Below are positions 25,601 through 36,360 of a stretch of 64,000 bases of DNA, in pieces; the first letter of the stretch is position 1, and every line of letters starts with the position of its first letter. The notes under the pieces were generated by a model that ran no database searches, had not been told where the DNA came from, and saw nothing but the letters and a program-made list of their open reading frames with translations. Both the position numbers and the translations under genes were made by a program. The stretch comes from Gyrodactylus bullatarudis (Eukaryota; Platyhelminthes; Monogenea; Gyrodactylidea; Gyrodactylidae). The DNA is taken from NCBI GenBank assembly GCA_012064415.1, contig SSNU01000247.1, forward strand, positions 1,488,629 through 1,552,628, written 5' to 3'.

Positions 25601-28600
25601 TTTTCAGAATCTCTTTTCAAAAGTGTTACACATCAATAGAACCTTTACAAAAGATGATACCGGTAGAAATGAAAACTATACCTGTGTGATATTATCTAGA
25701 ATTATAACCTCAAACTTCATATTCATTTTCAATCCATACGAAATTTATTAACTAATCAGTTTATCAACTTTCATTTATAATCTAAACTTTTACCAAATCT
25801 TTGGGATCTAGTAAATTTTTCAAAATAATCCTTCGAGTTTTTCTCCTATTTATAGTTAGTTGTTTGTTTGAAAAGTAATCAAATACAGATGTATCATAAA
25901 TATTTATTCATTCGTACAAGAAAGACTGCTGTGACATCTTGAATTGCACAAACGGCCTTCTTTTCTGCATTTACATTTTAATGTATCACATTTTTTTTGC
26001 AGTCACACTTGAAGAAGCCTTGGTCATTTACAAATGAATGGAGACTTTTCATTCTTTGTACTGAATAAATAAGTTCAGAAACTTCCTCGATTGACAAGAA
26101 ATTTTCATCGACCCTAGTCAGTTAATTTTCTGAATAAAGACCTTCAATTATTCCTGTCTTAGTTCCGACCTTGTAGAAAATTTCTATAACTTCAAGTATT
26201 ACACACAATAACTTTTGAAATCGAGTTTTGATCGATCAAATTCCGATACTTTCACTAAAACATTTTCTCCAACATTGAATGTCCTTTTGGTTTGCAAAAG
26301 TATCTTGGCTTGGTTCTCTAGATGGCCTATGACTATTTCCTGATTCAATTCTGATCTATTGTATGTCTCATTGGATACGTCACAAGATGTTGGTACTTGG
26401 AATTAAAATTTATTATATTTGAAGGTTCTATTGATGTGTAACACTTTTGAAAAGAGATTCTGAAAAAATCCTAAGGGTGTTAGGATTCATAACTTATGAA
26501 TAAACTGAGTGATTTTTCTTTCTAAATTCTGAAAGTCAAAAAATTAGTTATTGTCAGTTAAACTTGTTACTAGTAACAAGATTCCCGGGATTCATGAGAC
26601 TATCAGATAATCTTGAAACCGAGTAACAAGTTTAACTGGCTTTGAGTTAACCTTGTTACTAGTTTTCTATGAATATTTTTACGATTAATATCTCATGTAG
26701 GTATTCTTCTGTTTAAACCATCAAATTATCTACATTAATTATGTTCTAACCATATTTTTTAATTGTACTGTTATCTGAGCTTATTTCATTGAAACCAGAT
26801 CAGATCTTTGAAAACAATGCTTTTAAGGAAGAATTCGTTTTAGTAAACATGTGTTTCAATTCTAATGCTATTTCATCTGTATAATTAAATTAGATCTTGG
26901 CGATAGCAAATCTAATTAACCTCCAATTCAATAGTCCGATTGAACAAGCTTTATTACACAGGGCACTTTATAGGAATCTTATAGTTGGATCTAATTCTCT
27001 TTTTTTCATAAAGAAATCGAATTCGATAAATATTTTTAGGTATATTCAAATCATGCTACCTACTCTTACTATATGAAGAATGTAGATTCTGAAAAAAATT
27101 ATTTTTACGAAAAATCTGGTCATCTTTCATCTTTGCGGTTTAACTTTTTGAACTTTGAACTGTAATGAAAGTGGCCAAAAGAAACTTTTCAGGATTAGAA
27201 TTAAGCAAGAAAATCTGTTTAGCTGTTCTAATGCTTGACCTCATTACCGGCTGGGAGTTGAATTTTCATTTCCTGATTCTTGAAAACTTCTTTTGATCAC
27301 CTCTTGTGACCTTCAATGATTTTATATCAAATTCAATTTCTTGAATTTCAGTTTTCACTTGTTCCATGCACCAGATACTTTTATTTATTTATTATTAATA
27401 ATATATATCTAATAGACAAGTATTCGATCAATGAGTCCACCCCCACATGAGACCAATACTGGTCTAATGGAGTTGAAAAAATCTTTGAGTCCAGTGACAA
27501 TGAATTCCATTCCTATAACTACATCAAAACATCATCTTACATTTGCCCAGCCTGATGTTCGCCTCTTCAATAATCTCCTGGTTCAAGTCGGCCGTTTACA
27601 CGAGTCAATATCAGCCCTCAAGGTATTAACGGTACACCTCTCCATTGCTATTCAAACAAAGCGTAAGTTGCTAGATGATTGGCACCCATTTATGAAAATT
27701 AACATCTTCTCATCAAGTTAACAGATATTTGAATGTTATCGAGAAGCCAGTTCCAATAAAGCTGGATCGTGTTCGTCAAGCTTCCATACCACAATGTTAC
27801 CAGAAAGAACTAAATGTTCCGGAAATTTTCCAAGAGCTTGAAATCAATCCGCTCGTCCTACGCCGGATAAATCTGGTGGAAAAGCTGTCTCGATCACTCA
27901 AAATCATCGGACCGAATGCAACTAATAAGCCGAGGGCTGTCATCTCAATGAAGGAGCCTGACCAGGACATTGCCCTATTTGTCAACAACACCGTTGATAA
28001 AAGGATCAGCTCTGATATCAGTATCAAATCTTCCAATTGGTTCTCCACCAATACCACAGCTGAGAAGAACCCTAATGAATCAATTAAGAAGCGTTTCAAT
28101 CAATTTGTAAGTCTACATGATTTCTGTTTAGATATGCCCGCAACTTGAATAATTGAGTTAATCCTTTTGTATAAAAACCTAAAAAGATGGCCAATCGAGA
28201 AAATGTAAGAAAAGTTCCTTATCCCCCCACTGATCATTACTGATTACTAGGCTAGGGTGATATTTTTTTGTCTCCTAACAACTCACGAGAGTACCAACTT
28301 TTCTGATATAATTTAGTACTCAGATTTGCATATTTTTAAAGCGTGAAAGTCATTCTCCATTATGTCATTGCCCATATGATAAAACAACGAATTTCACCAT
28401 GAAGTCCCTCTTGATGATAAGATTATTATTTTTGAAGATAAAAATTAAGAAATCCATTTAATGGCCAAGATATTCCAGATTTTAATGATTGCGTAGTAAA
28501 AATTGAGCGGTGATTTGAAAAATTTTTGATTTTTAAAACCGTATGGCATAATGGTGAATCATTTTCGACACATGCTTCAATACAAAATAATGCTTAGAAT

Positions 28601-31600
28601 TGATAGTTCTATCAGAAAAGTCGGTCCTAATATGAGGTTAAAAATTTCACCCTAGCCTACTGATTACTGTATTAAGGGTTCATATTTCCTTATTCATTCA
28701 CTATATTAGAACATTTTTGATTAATTTATGTACTATTAACAATAAAGTATTGAGTCTCTCCTCTCTTATTGGTTAAAGTTTATTTCAACGTTGATTGGTT
28801 CAATTTATCAAAATTTAATTCATGAAATTTCCCCTTTATTTTCAAAAATACTCTATAAATTACTACTATTACTATTATCGAACGGAAGCCAAAATAGAAA
28901 TTTAAATTTTATCAAATAACCGGATGTGATTTCTTTCTCATTTCTCTTGGTCATATATATATATATCATCTCTTATTTAACTCCATTGTTATACTATGTG
29001 AATTATTCTGTATTTACGTTTCTAAATTAGTTTGATGGAATAATACCACTATAAAACTAGGGTTTGCAATCTGTATCTACTAGATACTATCTAGAGAATC
29101 AAGAATCTGGTAAACTTGAATTTTTTCCCAATTTTCCACCGTGGTAAACCCTCTGATTAAAAATAAGACTTTTTCGTAGTCTTGATAAAATGTCAAAATT
29201 TGAGAAGCCAAAGGAAGCCATCCTGACCTTATCTGATTTAGTAAATGTCATTCCTTTCTTTCTACTGCTTAATTATGGATTCCGACAACCTAATGATGAT
29301 AATAATTTCCTCTATTTGGTTCATTATTAATTTGGTAAATTTTGCAAACCATGAAAAAAATAGAATTTACTACTGAATTCATGGTACAATTTGATCTAGA
29401 TTAATTAGGCCGTGTATTTTTCTATAGTTTGTTTACATTCCTTGAATTAGATCACACCGCGAACTACTCAGCATGAACCAAAAGATTTTATTCACGCTTT
29501 AAATTTTTCAATCTAAGAGGCGGAAATGTTCTAATGAGGCTAATTCTAAGTACAGTGAATTGGATAGATAACGCCTCACGATAGCTCTGCTCGTTTCAAT
29601 TTTCCCTACTTATACCTTTCTGCCCCAAATTTCATCAACCAATAATATTAGAGTATTTGTGCAACCAATGAGAGTGAAACATTATTTATCATTCTCCATT
29701 ATCTCCTATGTGTATTGTTTTTAGCTTATTATGAGTCTCAGTTTAAATAAACTATATGTTTTATTACATCATCAGTATGAGAATTCTCTGATCTTTACAA
29801 AAAACCAAAAATCATTCTTATATCTTTATAAATAACTGAAATAAAAAAACTTATTTGCATTTAGCAATTTTGAAGAATAGAAAAAACAAGAGGTTTATTA
29901 ACACCGAATACGTATTTCTTGAAGCTTCATCAGCAATATTACTTTAAAAATGAAAATTATCAATATAACAAATTGAAATAATAAATTACAAATATTAGTA
30001 AGAAAAAATAGGTGTTTTTTCAGCTTACATTCTCTTCTTTTTATGGAACTTGCTTCTTACTATTTTCCTTCTAATATATTTGTAATTTATTATTTCAATT
30101 TATTATTTTTATAATTTTCATTTTTAAAGTAACATTGCTGATGAAGCTTCAAGAAATACGTATTCGGTGTTAATAAACCTCTTGTTTTTTCTATTCTTCA
30201 AAATTGCTAAATGCAAATAAGTGCATTTTCGGACGTATATACAAAATTGCGTGAATCTCTAGTATATAAGGCTAAGATTTGAACTTTGTGTATGTATGTT
30301 CTGATTAATATTAAATTCGAATCTGTTTACCGAATAGTACTATATAGGTATGGTCAGAAGATGGGCTAAACTTGGTGAATGAATGACAATCTGTCTTGAA
30401 TATTACATTTGGCATTCTTCAAATGTTCCAAACACATTTGGGAAATTGTATGCTGAATTATTTTGAAAAAAAAACATTCTCCATTCTAAAAGTCCACATG
30501 TATTACTTCTCTCTACACTACATATGGTACATGAGATCAAAGAAAGTACCATATTATTTAGCCAAATTTGATAAAAGACCATTATCATCTTGTAAACAGA
30601 ATAAGTTCTTGTTCTCTTTTCTAAACTTCTTCTCCAGTCAGATTATTAGAATCAGATTAATAAAGTTAGCTGATATGAAGTTGGGAATCTGTGATTTTTA
30701 TAGAAATCTGGATTTTTTTATCAAGAATTCGAATATGTTAAAGATTTTTTGCAATCCTGCTCATGTTGCCCACTTTTACCATTTGCAGAAAAAAATTCTG
30801 ACAAAAAATTAATTTAAAAAAAATTCCCATTTGGCGCCAAAATCCCATTTTTTCGTACTTTGAGCTGAAAATTTTTATTGATTTCAAAGTGGGAGAGTGA
30901 TCAAAAATTGATGATCAGGATCAAGATTAGATAATAAAGCTGAATAGCACCGTCAAATTATCAACAGTTTCCCTATTTTCCAGAGATTTTGAATTATCGA
31001 AAATTCATTTTCAAGTAGTGAAAATGATCAAAAAATCGAAATTCCGCTCCCAAACGATAATATGGTTATGCATCAGATCAGATTCAGATGAATTGATTTT
31101 CTTGTCTAATTTTAATCCTAAAAACTCTTTCGATCAGCCGCCCACTTTCAAATCAATTTTCAGCTCTAAGATCAAAAAAATGAGATTTTGGCGCCAAATG
31201 GGAATTTTTAAAAATTAATTATTTGTCAGAATTTTTCTCTGCACATGGTAAAAGTGGGCAACATGAGTAGGATTGCAAAAAATCTTTAACATATTCGAAT
31301 TCTTGATGAAAAAATCCAGATAAAAATCATTCATTTTATCATAGATCATATTACCAAATTAATCCTTTCGATACCAGAGGTTATATATGACCTCTATGTT
31401 CAAACTGACTTTTTCCAATGATTTTGAAACATTTTTTCATGATTATTTTTCGATATCTAGGTTAATTTGTAATAAGATCGAATGAAATCTAATAAGTAAT
31501 TCAATAAAAATTCTGGTTTCTTGTGAAGATCTGGATAAAGGAGAGAATGAGTATAATCTAACTTCTTACGAATATGTTGCATTATAGATTTTATACATTT

Positions 31601-32720
31601 AGGATTATCACAGTCGTAAATTTTATACTTATCATTGATTGATTCATAAGATGAGAGTAGAAAAAAAAGATTTTAATTAATTGAAAAATGCCCAATTTAT
31701 TTATTGTTCTCGTGAATTTTCTCATTTATATTCCCAGTCCAATGACTTTAGAAGCAAATTTCCACCTAAAATGAACAATTTCGTCAACATATTCAAGAAA
31801 CATGACACAACAGAAAAAGTAAGTTTTACGATCACAACCAAATGAATTGAATGGTAAAAAAACTTGTTGAAATTTGGTGAAAACGATTCAATTTTACTTT
31901 AGAAAGCCCAATCTGATGTAAAGAAGGTGTCATTCTTAACACTGAATGCCGATGAAAATGAGGAAGCTGTTGAAGCTATGGATCTTATAGAGGATCAAAA
32001 TTATGCCATTAAACCGGGTAGGTAGGAATAAAATGTAGATTATTTCTTAATTTTTTTGATTTTCTCTTGATAGAAATACTCAAGAAATTCGATGATAAAG
32101 TAAAACAAAGCAATTTCAATCAAGATTGTACATCCCAAAAGTCAAAATTTAAAAAGAGATTATCTCTTGACCTCAATGCTAGCGGTGCTAACGATAAAGA
32201 CTTTAAATCTAGATATGATTGCTTTTACAATCAAGAAAAAAACAGGATTAATGTAAGTATCTACTTTAAAGTAATTACAGTATATATTTTTATATTTATA
32301 TATACGCAGAAACAAATTGGAATAATAAGCAAGCAACTAAGCAATGATGATCTTTGCCACAACTTGTGTATTAAAGAAAGTGAAAGTGAAGCTGAAAGCG
32401 AAATTGAAGAGGAAGCTGAAGAGAGTATTTCTGGCGAAGATTACAGTGGAAACGATGAAGAGGAGCATTATAATCGTACTCTCGTTGAAAAAGATGAAAA
32501 ATCCCAGATAGTAGTTGAGGCAAGCCCAGAGGATGATGATCCATCTACTCAGGAATTTTATCAGAATAATGTTATCTTACCTAGTCTGAGTTTTGAAAAG
32601 AACCACAAACGTTATACTTTTCTTGTCAATAAGCAAGAGAATTCTAAAAGAGTACTTAATTTGGAAAGATTATCGAGTTGTCCAAATGTCAAGATTGAGA
32701 CCAAATTTATTCTATTTTAA
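13521..32720 (+). CDS. INPP5F: INPP5F/SAC2-type phosphoinositide phosphatase, 3' fifteen exons
   Basis: Exons: 13521-13641, 13757-13885, 13959-14029, 17813-17936, 18196-18299, 18362-18430, 20250-20326, 21661-21755, 24059-24130, 27416-27662, 27751-28106, 31738-31818, 31903-32017, 32074-32252, 32310-32720. All introns are GT-AG, phases match at every junction, and after one leading base the joined length is 2250 nt with a stop only at the end. The first exon reads RVNCVDCLDRTN, the Sac-family CX5R catalytic loop. The next exons follow vertebrate INPP5F closely (WANNGD.LSRQYSGT.ALKGDFTRTGER), then comes an hSac2-like region (IESVEIGLEPSVF). The family removes the 4-phosphate from PI4P on endosomes. 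The N-terminal Sac exons are not visible upstream, so the gene is partial. The C-terminal half is poorly conserved and ends in an acidic stretch. A polyadenylation signal lies at 32726. Identity is secure; a missed micro-exon between the sixth and seventh exons is possible. Confidence 0.94.
13757..13885 (+). CDS. INPP5F: INPP5F exon: Sac domain
   Basis: 43 whole codons between TTTTAG and GTAATT. It matches the INPP5F segment with WANNGD and RQYSGT, directly downstream of the catalytic loop. Confidence 0.93.
13959..14029 (+). CDS. INPP5F: INPP5F exon: end of Sac core
   Basis: Reads GDFTRTGER, a conserved Sac motif, and ends in phase 2 at AACAG/GTGAGT. A 3.8 kb intron follows. Confidence 0.92.
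14280..14770. repeat. GGTCATATTT-rich dispersed repeat
   Basis: Repeated GGTCATAT motifs plus ATTGACCAATCACATTC. Related sequence is at 19370-19720 and at 63230-63740 (GATTCTGATTGGTCA, TATGACCTATTA). Probably a non-autonomous element; ends not defined. Confidence 0.5.
15640..16130. repeat. Foldback repeat, family B, one-and-a-half arms
   Basis: TTGGTCAGATTGAATTTTTT and GTAAATTCTCATCTTCATGG match the right arm of 57058-57788. Only part of the left arm remains. A further scrap is at 17960-18060. Both are in one INPP5F intron. Confidence 0.75.
17813..17936 (+). CDS. INPP5F: INPP5F exon: YYLRFRD segment
   Basis: Completes the split Arg codon and continues YYLRFRDISRQAVIDLILG, equivalent to the RYYLNRFKDAYRQAVIDL region of the vertebrate protein. 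Donor AGA/GTATGT. Confidence 0.93.
18196..18299 (+). CDS. INPP5F: INPP5F exon: start of hSac2-like region
   Basis: 34 codons plus two bases, lysine- and cysteine-rich, with acceptor CCAAAG and donor GTGAGT. Phase matches both neighbours. Sequence similarity is weaker than in the Sac exons. Confidence 0.82.
18362..18430 (+). CDS. INPP5F: INPP5F exon: hSac2-like strand segment
   Basis: Encodes REINVVLLISNENIHVI, equivalent to the DVDVLLLLSNSAYYV strand of vertebrate INPP5F. Donor CAG/GTAGGT. The preceding intron is only 62 bp. Confidence 0.85.
20250..20326 (+). CDS. INPP5F: INPP5F exon: hSac2-like, LEDIESVEIG
   Basis: Acceptor AAATAG, donor ATAG/GTAAGT. LEDIESVEIG aligns with LENLEKIEIG of vertebrate INPP5F. 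Confidence 0.9.
20644..20762 (-). repeat. tRNA-like SINE with truncated hammerhead
   Basis: On the - strand, A box TTGGCCTAGTGGTTAG (about 20745), B-box-like GAATCGAATCC (about 20710), then GAACTGACGAGTCTTGAG, after which the hammerhead stops before GAAA. The adjoining CACACCTAGATGTTAGAATTC is shared with the composites at 4.1 and 55.3 kb. Confidence 0.7.
20815..20950. repeat. Palindrome TAGACATAAAACCTACTAG..
   Basis: AGTGTTTTTAGACATAAAAC.. and inverse around TTATATCCATT. The unit GTGACCACACTTTGCCAGTA also occurs at 4446-4500, 20610, 55505-55560 and 55990-56050, next to the hammerhead composites. Confidence 0.75.
21661..21755 (+). CDS. INPP5F: INPP5F exon: hSac2-like, LEPSVF
   Basis: Acceptor AATTTTAG, donor GTAAGT. 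GLEPSVF..IHSCIRINYI aligns with the GPEPTLF..KFSCMRLHYRY segment of the vertebrate protein. Confidence 0.88.
22763..22863. repeat. Short palindrome, family E inner copy
   Basis: GGGATTGCTCTGCTAATTCG at 22763 and its inverse to 22863. It directly abuts the larger palindrome that follows. Confidence 0.85.
22857..23260. repeat. Palindrome, family E large copy
   Basis: CAATCCCTGCTAATTCGTAC.. and inverse, ending GCAGGGATTG at 23260. Arms match for about 40 bp well and then more loosely. Confidence 0.85.
24059..24130 (+). CDS. INPP5F: INPP5F exon: end of hSac2-like region
   Basis: 24 whole codons between ATCTTTAG and GTATTT, in phase with both neighbours. The surrounding introns of 2.3 and 3.3 kb hold palindromic repeats and a Ginger relic. 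Confidence 0.75.
25598..25645 (+). repeat. Inverted repeat flanking the Ginger relic, left
   Basis: 48 bp that recur inverted at 26422-26469 with almost no mismatch, including TTACACATCAATAGAACCTT. They are probably part of the terminal repeats of the relic. Confidence 0.85.
25905..26400 (-). pseudogene. Second Ginger integrase relic (C-terminal part)
   Basis: On the - strand, broken frames read NVGENVLVKVSEFDRSK and then FFKCDC..CKCRKEGRLCNSRCHSSLSC. These line up with EVGENVLVPIPEIDRSR and the Cys-rich tail of the element at 44.7-46.8 kb. Several frameshifts and stops show it is dead. It lies in the intron between INPP5F exons 24059-24130 and 27416-27662, antisense to that gene. The sequence is well diverged from the first copy, so it is a different subfamily and not a recent duplicate. 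Confidence 0.8.
26422..26469 (-). repeat. Inverted repeat flanking the Ginger relic, right
   Basis: Inverse partner of 25598-25645. Confidence 0.85.
27416..27662 (+). CDS. INPP5F: INPP5F exon: linker/coiled-coil region
   Basis: Acceptor TCTAATAG, donor AAAGC/GTAAGT. The open frame runs on to 27721, but only the GTAAGT donor joined to the acceptor at 27750 keeps the downstream frame. That makes an 88 bp intron. Confidence 0.82.
27751..28106 (+). CDS. INPP5F: INPP5F exon: C-terminal region
   Basis: 118 codons after two shared bases, acceptor AGCCAG, donor TTT/GTAAGT. Lineage-specific sequence with no domain that I recognise. Confidence 0.82.
28248..28659. mobile_element. hAT-like MITE with 8-bp target duplication
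   Basis: Terminal inverted repeat TAGGCTAGGGTGA at both ends, flanked by a perfect 8-bp duplication CTGATTAC (28240-28247 and 28660-28667). It has no coding capacity. Eight-bp duplications and TAGGG-type ends point to the hAT group. It lies in an INPP5F intron. Confidence 0.85.
29851..30220. repeat. Palindromic repeat, family C
   Basis: TTATTTGCATTTAGCAATTT.. (29851) returns inverted as ..AAATTGCTAAATGCAAATAA (to 30220), with arms of about 145 bp that are almost identical. The centre of about 80 bp is unpaired. In an INPP5F intron. Confidence 0.9.
30671..31330. repeat. Foldback repeat, family A
   Basis: Arms TGATATGAAGTTGGGAATCT.. and inverse, about 300 bp each, with a central segment (TCAAATTATCAACAGTTTCC). 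The open frames at 30396-30812 and 31018-31218 fall in it and are not genes. Confidence 0.85.
31340..31680 (-). mobile_element. Second LINE 3' end copy
   Basis: Inverse match to 38885-39372, including the C-terminal coding part (CIKSIMQHI) and the 3' hairpin. It abuts foldback family A at about 31330 and ends 60 bp before an INPP5F exon. Confidence 0.72.
31738..31818 (+). CDS. INPP5F: INPP5F exon: basic segment
   Basis: 27 codons, ATTCCCAG acceptor and GTAAGT donor. It has a KFPPKMNNFVNIFKKH-type basic stretch, loosely like the NLRKLGNFTKPEM repeats of vertebrate INPP5F. Confidence 0.78.
31903..32017 (+). CDS. INPP5F: INPP5F exon: acidic segment
   Basis: Acceptor ACTTTAG, donor CCGG/GTAGGT, ends in phase 1. 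Encodes KKVSFLTLNADENEEAV. Confidence 0.8.
32074..32252 (+). CDS. INPP5F: INPP5F exon: Lys/Asp-rich segment
   Basis: Acceptor TTGATAG, donor AAT/GTAAGT, phase 0 at the end. The flanking introns are 56 and 57 bp. Confidence 0.82.
32310..32720 (+). CDS. INPP5F: INPP5F last exon: acidic C-terminus and stop
   Basis: 136 codons then TAA. It is rich in Glu/Ser/Asp (ESESEAESEIEEEAEES) after acceptor ACGCAG. AATAAA at 32726 lies 6 bp after the stop and probably serves as polyadenylation signal. Confidence 0.85.
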   Translation, partial: KQIGIISKQLSNDDLCHNLCIKESESEAESEIEEEAEESISGEDYSGNDEEEHYNRTLVEKDEKSQIVVEASPEDDDPSTQEFYQNNVILPSLSFEKNHKRYTFLVNKQENSKRVLNLERLSSCPNVKIETKFILF

Positions 32721-33487
32721 CTTCAAATAAATATATATTTTGATCAGAATAGAATGCTCATTATTTCTAATATGAATCTCATTTATTTTAGTCTAATTTA
32801 CCATGCGAAAGGATTCCTTCTCTACTTTTAAACTGAAGATTTCTCGTTTCTTGTTAATTTTAATTAATCCAAAGGCAAGCTTTAGCCAGCAACTCATTCA
32901 GTTACTGAATTTCAGTCAATTTGACAGTATGCTAAGAAAAATGTCTTTGAATCATTTGAATCAAAGCAGCTACGATAATTTATCGTCGATAATATACATG
33001 TATAGAGAGATTTAATAACGTTCTAATCTGCTTCAACGATGGTACCTTGTAGTAAGGCAAGTTATCAGCTAAAATTTTGATGATTGAATAATTCAATTTG
33101 AATTTGAAAATAACCTCTAACCTCATTAGAAATACAATAAACCTTATAAATTTGAGCTGGCTTTAATAATTGTTAATTTTCGAAATTTGAAAAATAGTTT
33201 GTCTCCTGATGTCCACCTGTCCCATTAATATTCCAAAAGATGTCGATAGCCTTGATTTGAGACTCTTGGATGCGTCGTTGAAGTTCACAAATTGATTACG
33301 ATAAAATCGTCAAAAGTTCCACTTGTTCTCAAGTTGAGAATCACAATTTAGATCAGTCGTGAGTTCCTTGATATGATACTATTTTTCATTTATGAAAACT
33401 CAAAATTTTCAATTGATTTTCATTAGATTTCTGTACACTTTGTAACATAGTGCTATTTGAACGATAATATTGTCGAACTTCATCAAA

Positions 33488-33590
33488 AATATTACTATTA
33501 TTTGGTTCTGAACTCATTATAATCACTATAATATACGTCCGTTTTCTCTAACCTTCCCTCATGAGTTCAGAACCAAATAATAGTAATAAT
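33488..33590. repeat. Short hairpin repeat
   Basis: TTACTATTATTTGGTTCTGA (33491) and inverse near 33565, with a spacer of about 55 bp. Confidence 0.75.
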
Positions 33591-35502
33591 GCTATTTATT
33601 TTATCTTGAATTTACTTAAAATTAGGATAGCTAATAATTATTATTTTAACCCAAACTTTTTCCATTTTCGAAGTGTTAAAATGATTATTTTTCGAATTAA
33701 TAGACATTAATCAAAGTTTTCTGTGAAATTTCCACATATAACTTAAGTCATTAAGTTACCTAAGTCATTAAAAATTGATTCTGATAGAAAATTTTTCGCC
33801 GATGCCAGATCTGGTCTCAGATCCGAAGTATCAATATACTCTAAACACACTAAGATCCTCAAAGTAATCAGGAAATCGTTTTAAGCAAGAAAGAGGGGTC
33901 TGATTCTTGAGATATACAGTGTCTAGTACGTTGCATGCAGATTCAAAATAATTTTAAAATTCACTAATGAGTAGGGGCGATATACTTTCTGGAGGTTTAG
34001 TATGACGAAATTTTTCAGATTAAATAATTATACTTCATCTAAAACCGCTTCTCAAACACCGATGCTACCCAATGGTCGAATTTTATAAGAAATATCATGA
34101 TACAATTTTTCCTTTCAGGTTCCCTCGGACCAATACCTACAGGAGGATCAGTTTACCAATAACCACCAAGTTTAATCACCCTTTCCAATATCATGTTTAT
34201 TATAACTATCCTCAAAAAATTGCATATATATAATGCATTAATTTGAGCCCTTCCTTCGGTTTGTTTGTTACTCGATAGGAATAAGGATTGTATTGGGAGA
34301 AATTGACAAATTTTATTGTTTGTATTATCAATAAACATACAAAAATAATGGATATTTCTAAACATGAATTTCATGCTGTCTTATTCCAGGATTTTATGTG
34401 ACTCTGTAGACGATCAATTAAGCAGCAGTTCTTTTTACCCAGATTGAGAACAGAGAGGCAATTCCTGTAGTTTTCAGTACCAGAAAAAGAATTTGGATTG
34501 GATGCGTCCAATTTGTTTATATTTTAACAGTCAAATTTGTAAATAATGATCCTTTCTAAGACAATAAGTTTGAGTTTAGGCGTTATTACCTCAGTGTTTT
34601 AAGCAAATCAGCAAATCATGTAGGGTTCAATTTGAATATGCCTGTCATGGTTGCTTTTGTTTTTTGATGAGAGGAATAATTTGTAGATACTAAGCGTTTC
34701 TTTTGAATGATAAGGACCGTGGTTATCTTCTCGGGTTGATTTCTCTTAATTCTGTGAGAGATATTTTTCAATATTCAGCCGTCAACTTGTTCTTGGGTCA
34801 AATATTCACTGACCCCTTTTCTTTACAAACCTCACTCAATACCGAAGGATATCATAATTTGATCTAAAGAGCACTGACTCTCTCCTTCACTATATCCTAT
34901 TCGACAATTTTGTATTAGAAATTAACCAAAATTGATTTCATAAGATTTGTAGTCATACTCAATTCATATATGCCCTCTTCTTTACTGTTCATGAATATTG
35001 CAATTGCTTTCACAGTCCGTTGAGATGTCGTTGTTCAAATATAATCCGAAAACTTTGAATAGTGATTTTAGATCGACCCTTTCTTATTTTCAATATTTTT
35101 CAGCTGTTAACTTGTCCTTGGGTCACATCTTCACATCATAGTTGGGCAAAGCATAATACTTCATGGGTAACAATATAAACAGCAGATTAATATTATAAAT
35201 CATCGAGTTCTTTTGATTATTTATATTCACTGGGTCGGCTTTCGATCGATAACTAGGTTGTCTCAATTTTAAGCCATTGAATGATTTGGGCTACTAGTTT
35301 TATTGGGATTGCAAAATGCTCACTCGTCACTCTCACTCGTGATCGTTCTTTTCTCAAATAAGAGCAAATTATGCGGTTCATCGTGGACCTTTTTGTTTGT
35401 CATCTCGCTCTTCTCTGTAATTGCAATCTTTTCCAAGGTTCTGATTGATTAATATTATAAATCATTGAGTTCTTTTTAAGGATATACGTAATATATATGT
35501 AT

Positions 35503-36360
35503 TAGGTTGCGTCAAAAGAAATGAGACTTTAGAGATAAAAAATATATTCAAGAATCTGCATAAAAAAGGGAAAAATCAGGTATCAAAATATTCTCCAGTA
35601 GAATTAATACATTTCTTCCAACGAATAGGAAGCTGATCAATCCCATCAGCGTAAAACTCTTTACTTTTTGAATCGAAAAAGTTGATATGGCCATTTTCGA
35701 CCTCTCCTTTATTGAGGAATTTTTTCCCCTTTAAAAAGTATTGCATCGACCTGAAAAGATGATAATCTGACGGAGCTAGATATGACAGATATTCTCATCT
35801 TGAAAAAATTTTTTGACTCCTCTTCCCAGATGAGATCGGGCGTTATCTTGTTGGAATGAAATCCTTCCGAATTTTCTCTTTAATTTGGTAACCATTTGCC
35901 TTAATGATAGAGTCCTAGATATCTTTGAGAAGTGACAGTCTGACCACAAGTTCATAGTGGATTACTTCTTTTCTTGTACAGAAAACTGTGAGCATAACTT
36001 TCTTTGAGGACCTGTTTGGAGAGGGTTGAGTTGCTTCCTCCCCAACTCGTTTCCAAGACCTTTTTTGACTCTGATCCTGAAGATAGATCCACTTTTCGTC
36101 TGTTGTAACGATAGAGCGTCTTTCGGACTTGTATTCTTTTTCGATCACTTTTCGGCCTTTTTAATGTGGATTAAGTGTATATTAAGTATTGGCCTCTGCA
36201 ATACTTTACGCCAAATTCTATTCCGAAACAAATGGTCAGACTGTTTTTTCCGTTTGCTCCGACTTGAAAAAATCAAAAGAATCTTTGATTATTCATCAAG
36301 TTCTGTGTCAGATAACCTCTATTATTTTCATCGATTTTTTTCAAATTAAAAGGCGTGAGC
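35503..36360 (-). pseudogene. mariner transposase relic
   Basis: On the - strand, RSIVTTDEKWIYLQDQSQKR (36148-35915 frame) matches the mariner motif around the first catalytic Asp. QQDNARSHLGR near 35850 corresponds to the second Asp region, and the end reads QLPIRWKKCINSTGEYF before TGA at 35578-35576, the typical mariner C-terminus. Frameshifts separate these blocks and the N-terminal DNA-binding part is scrambled. TTAGGTTGCGTCAAAAGAAA at 35504 after TA is probably the 3' terminal repeat; the other end is not clear. Confidence 0.82.

Noticed and set aside
27797..28099. 100-codon - strand frame
   Set aside because: It is antisense shadow of an INPP5F exon.
30396..30812. 138-codon open frame
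   Set aside because: It runs into foldback family A and has no recognisable content or splice context.
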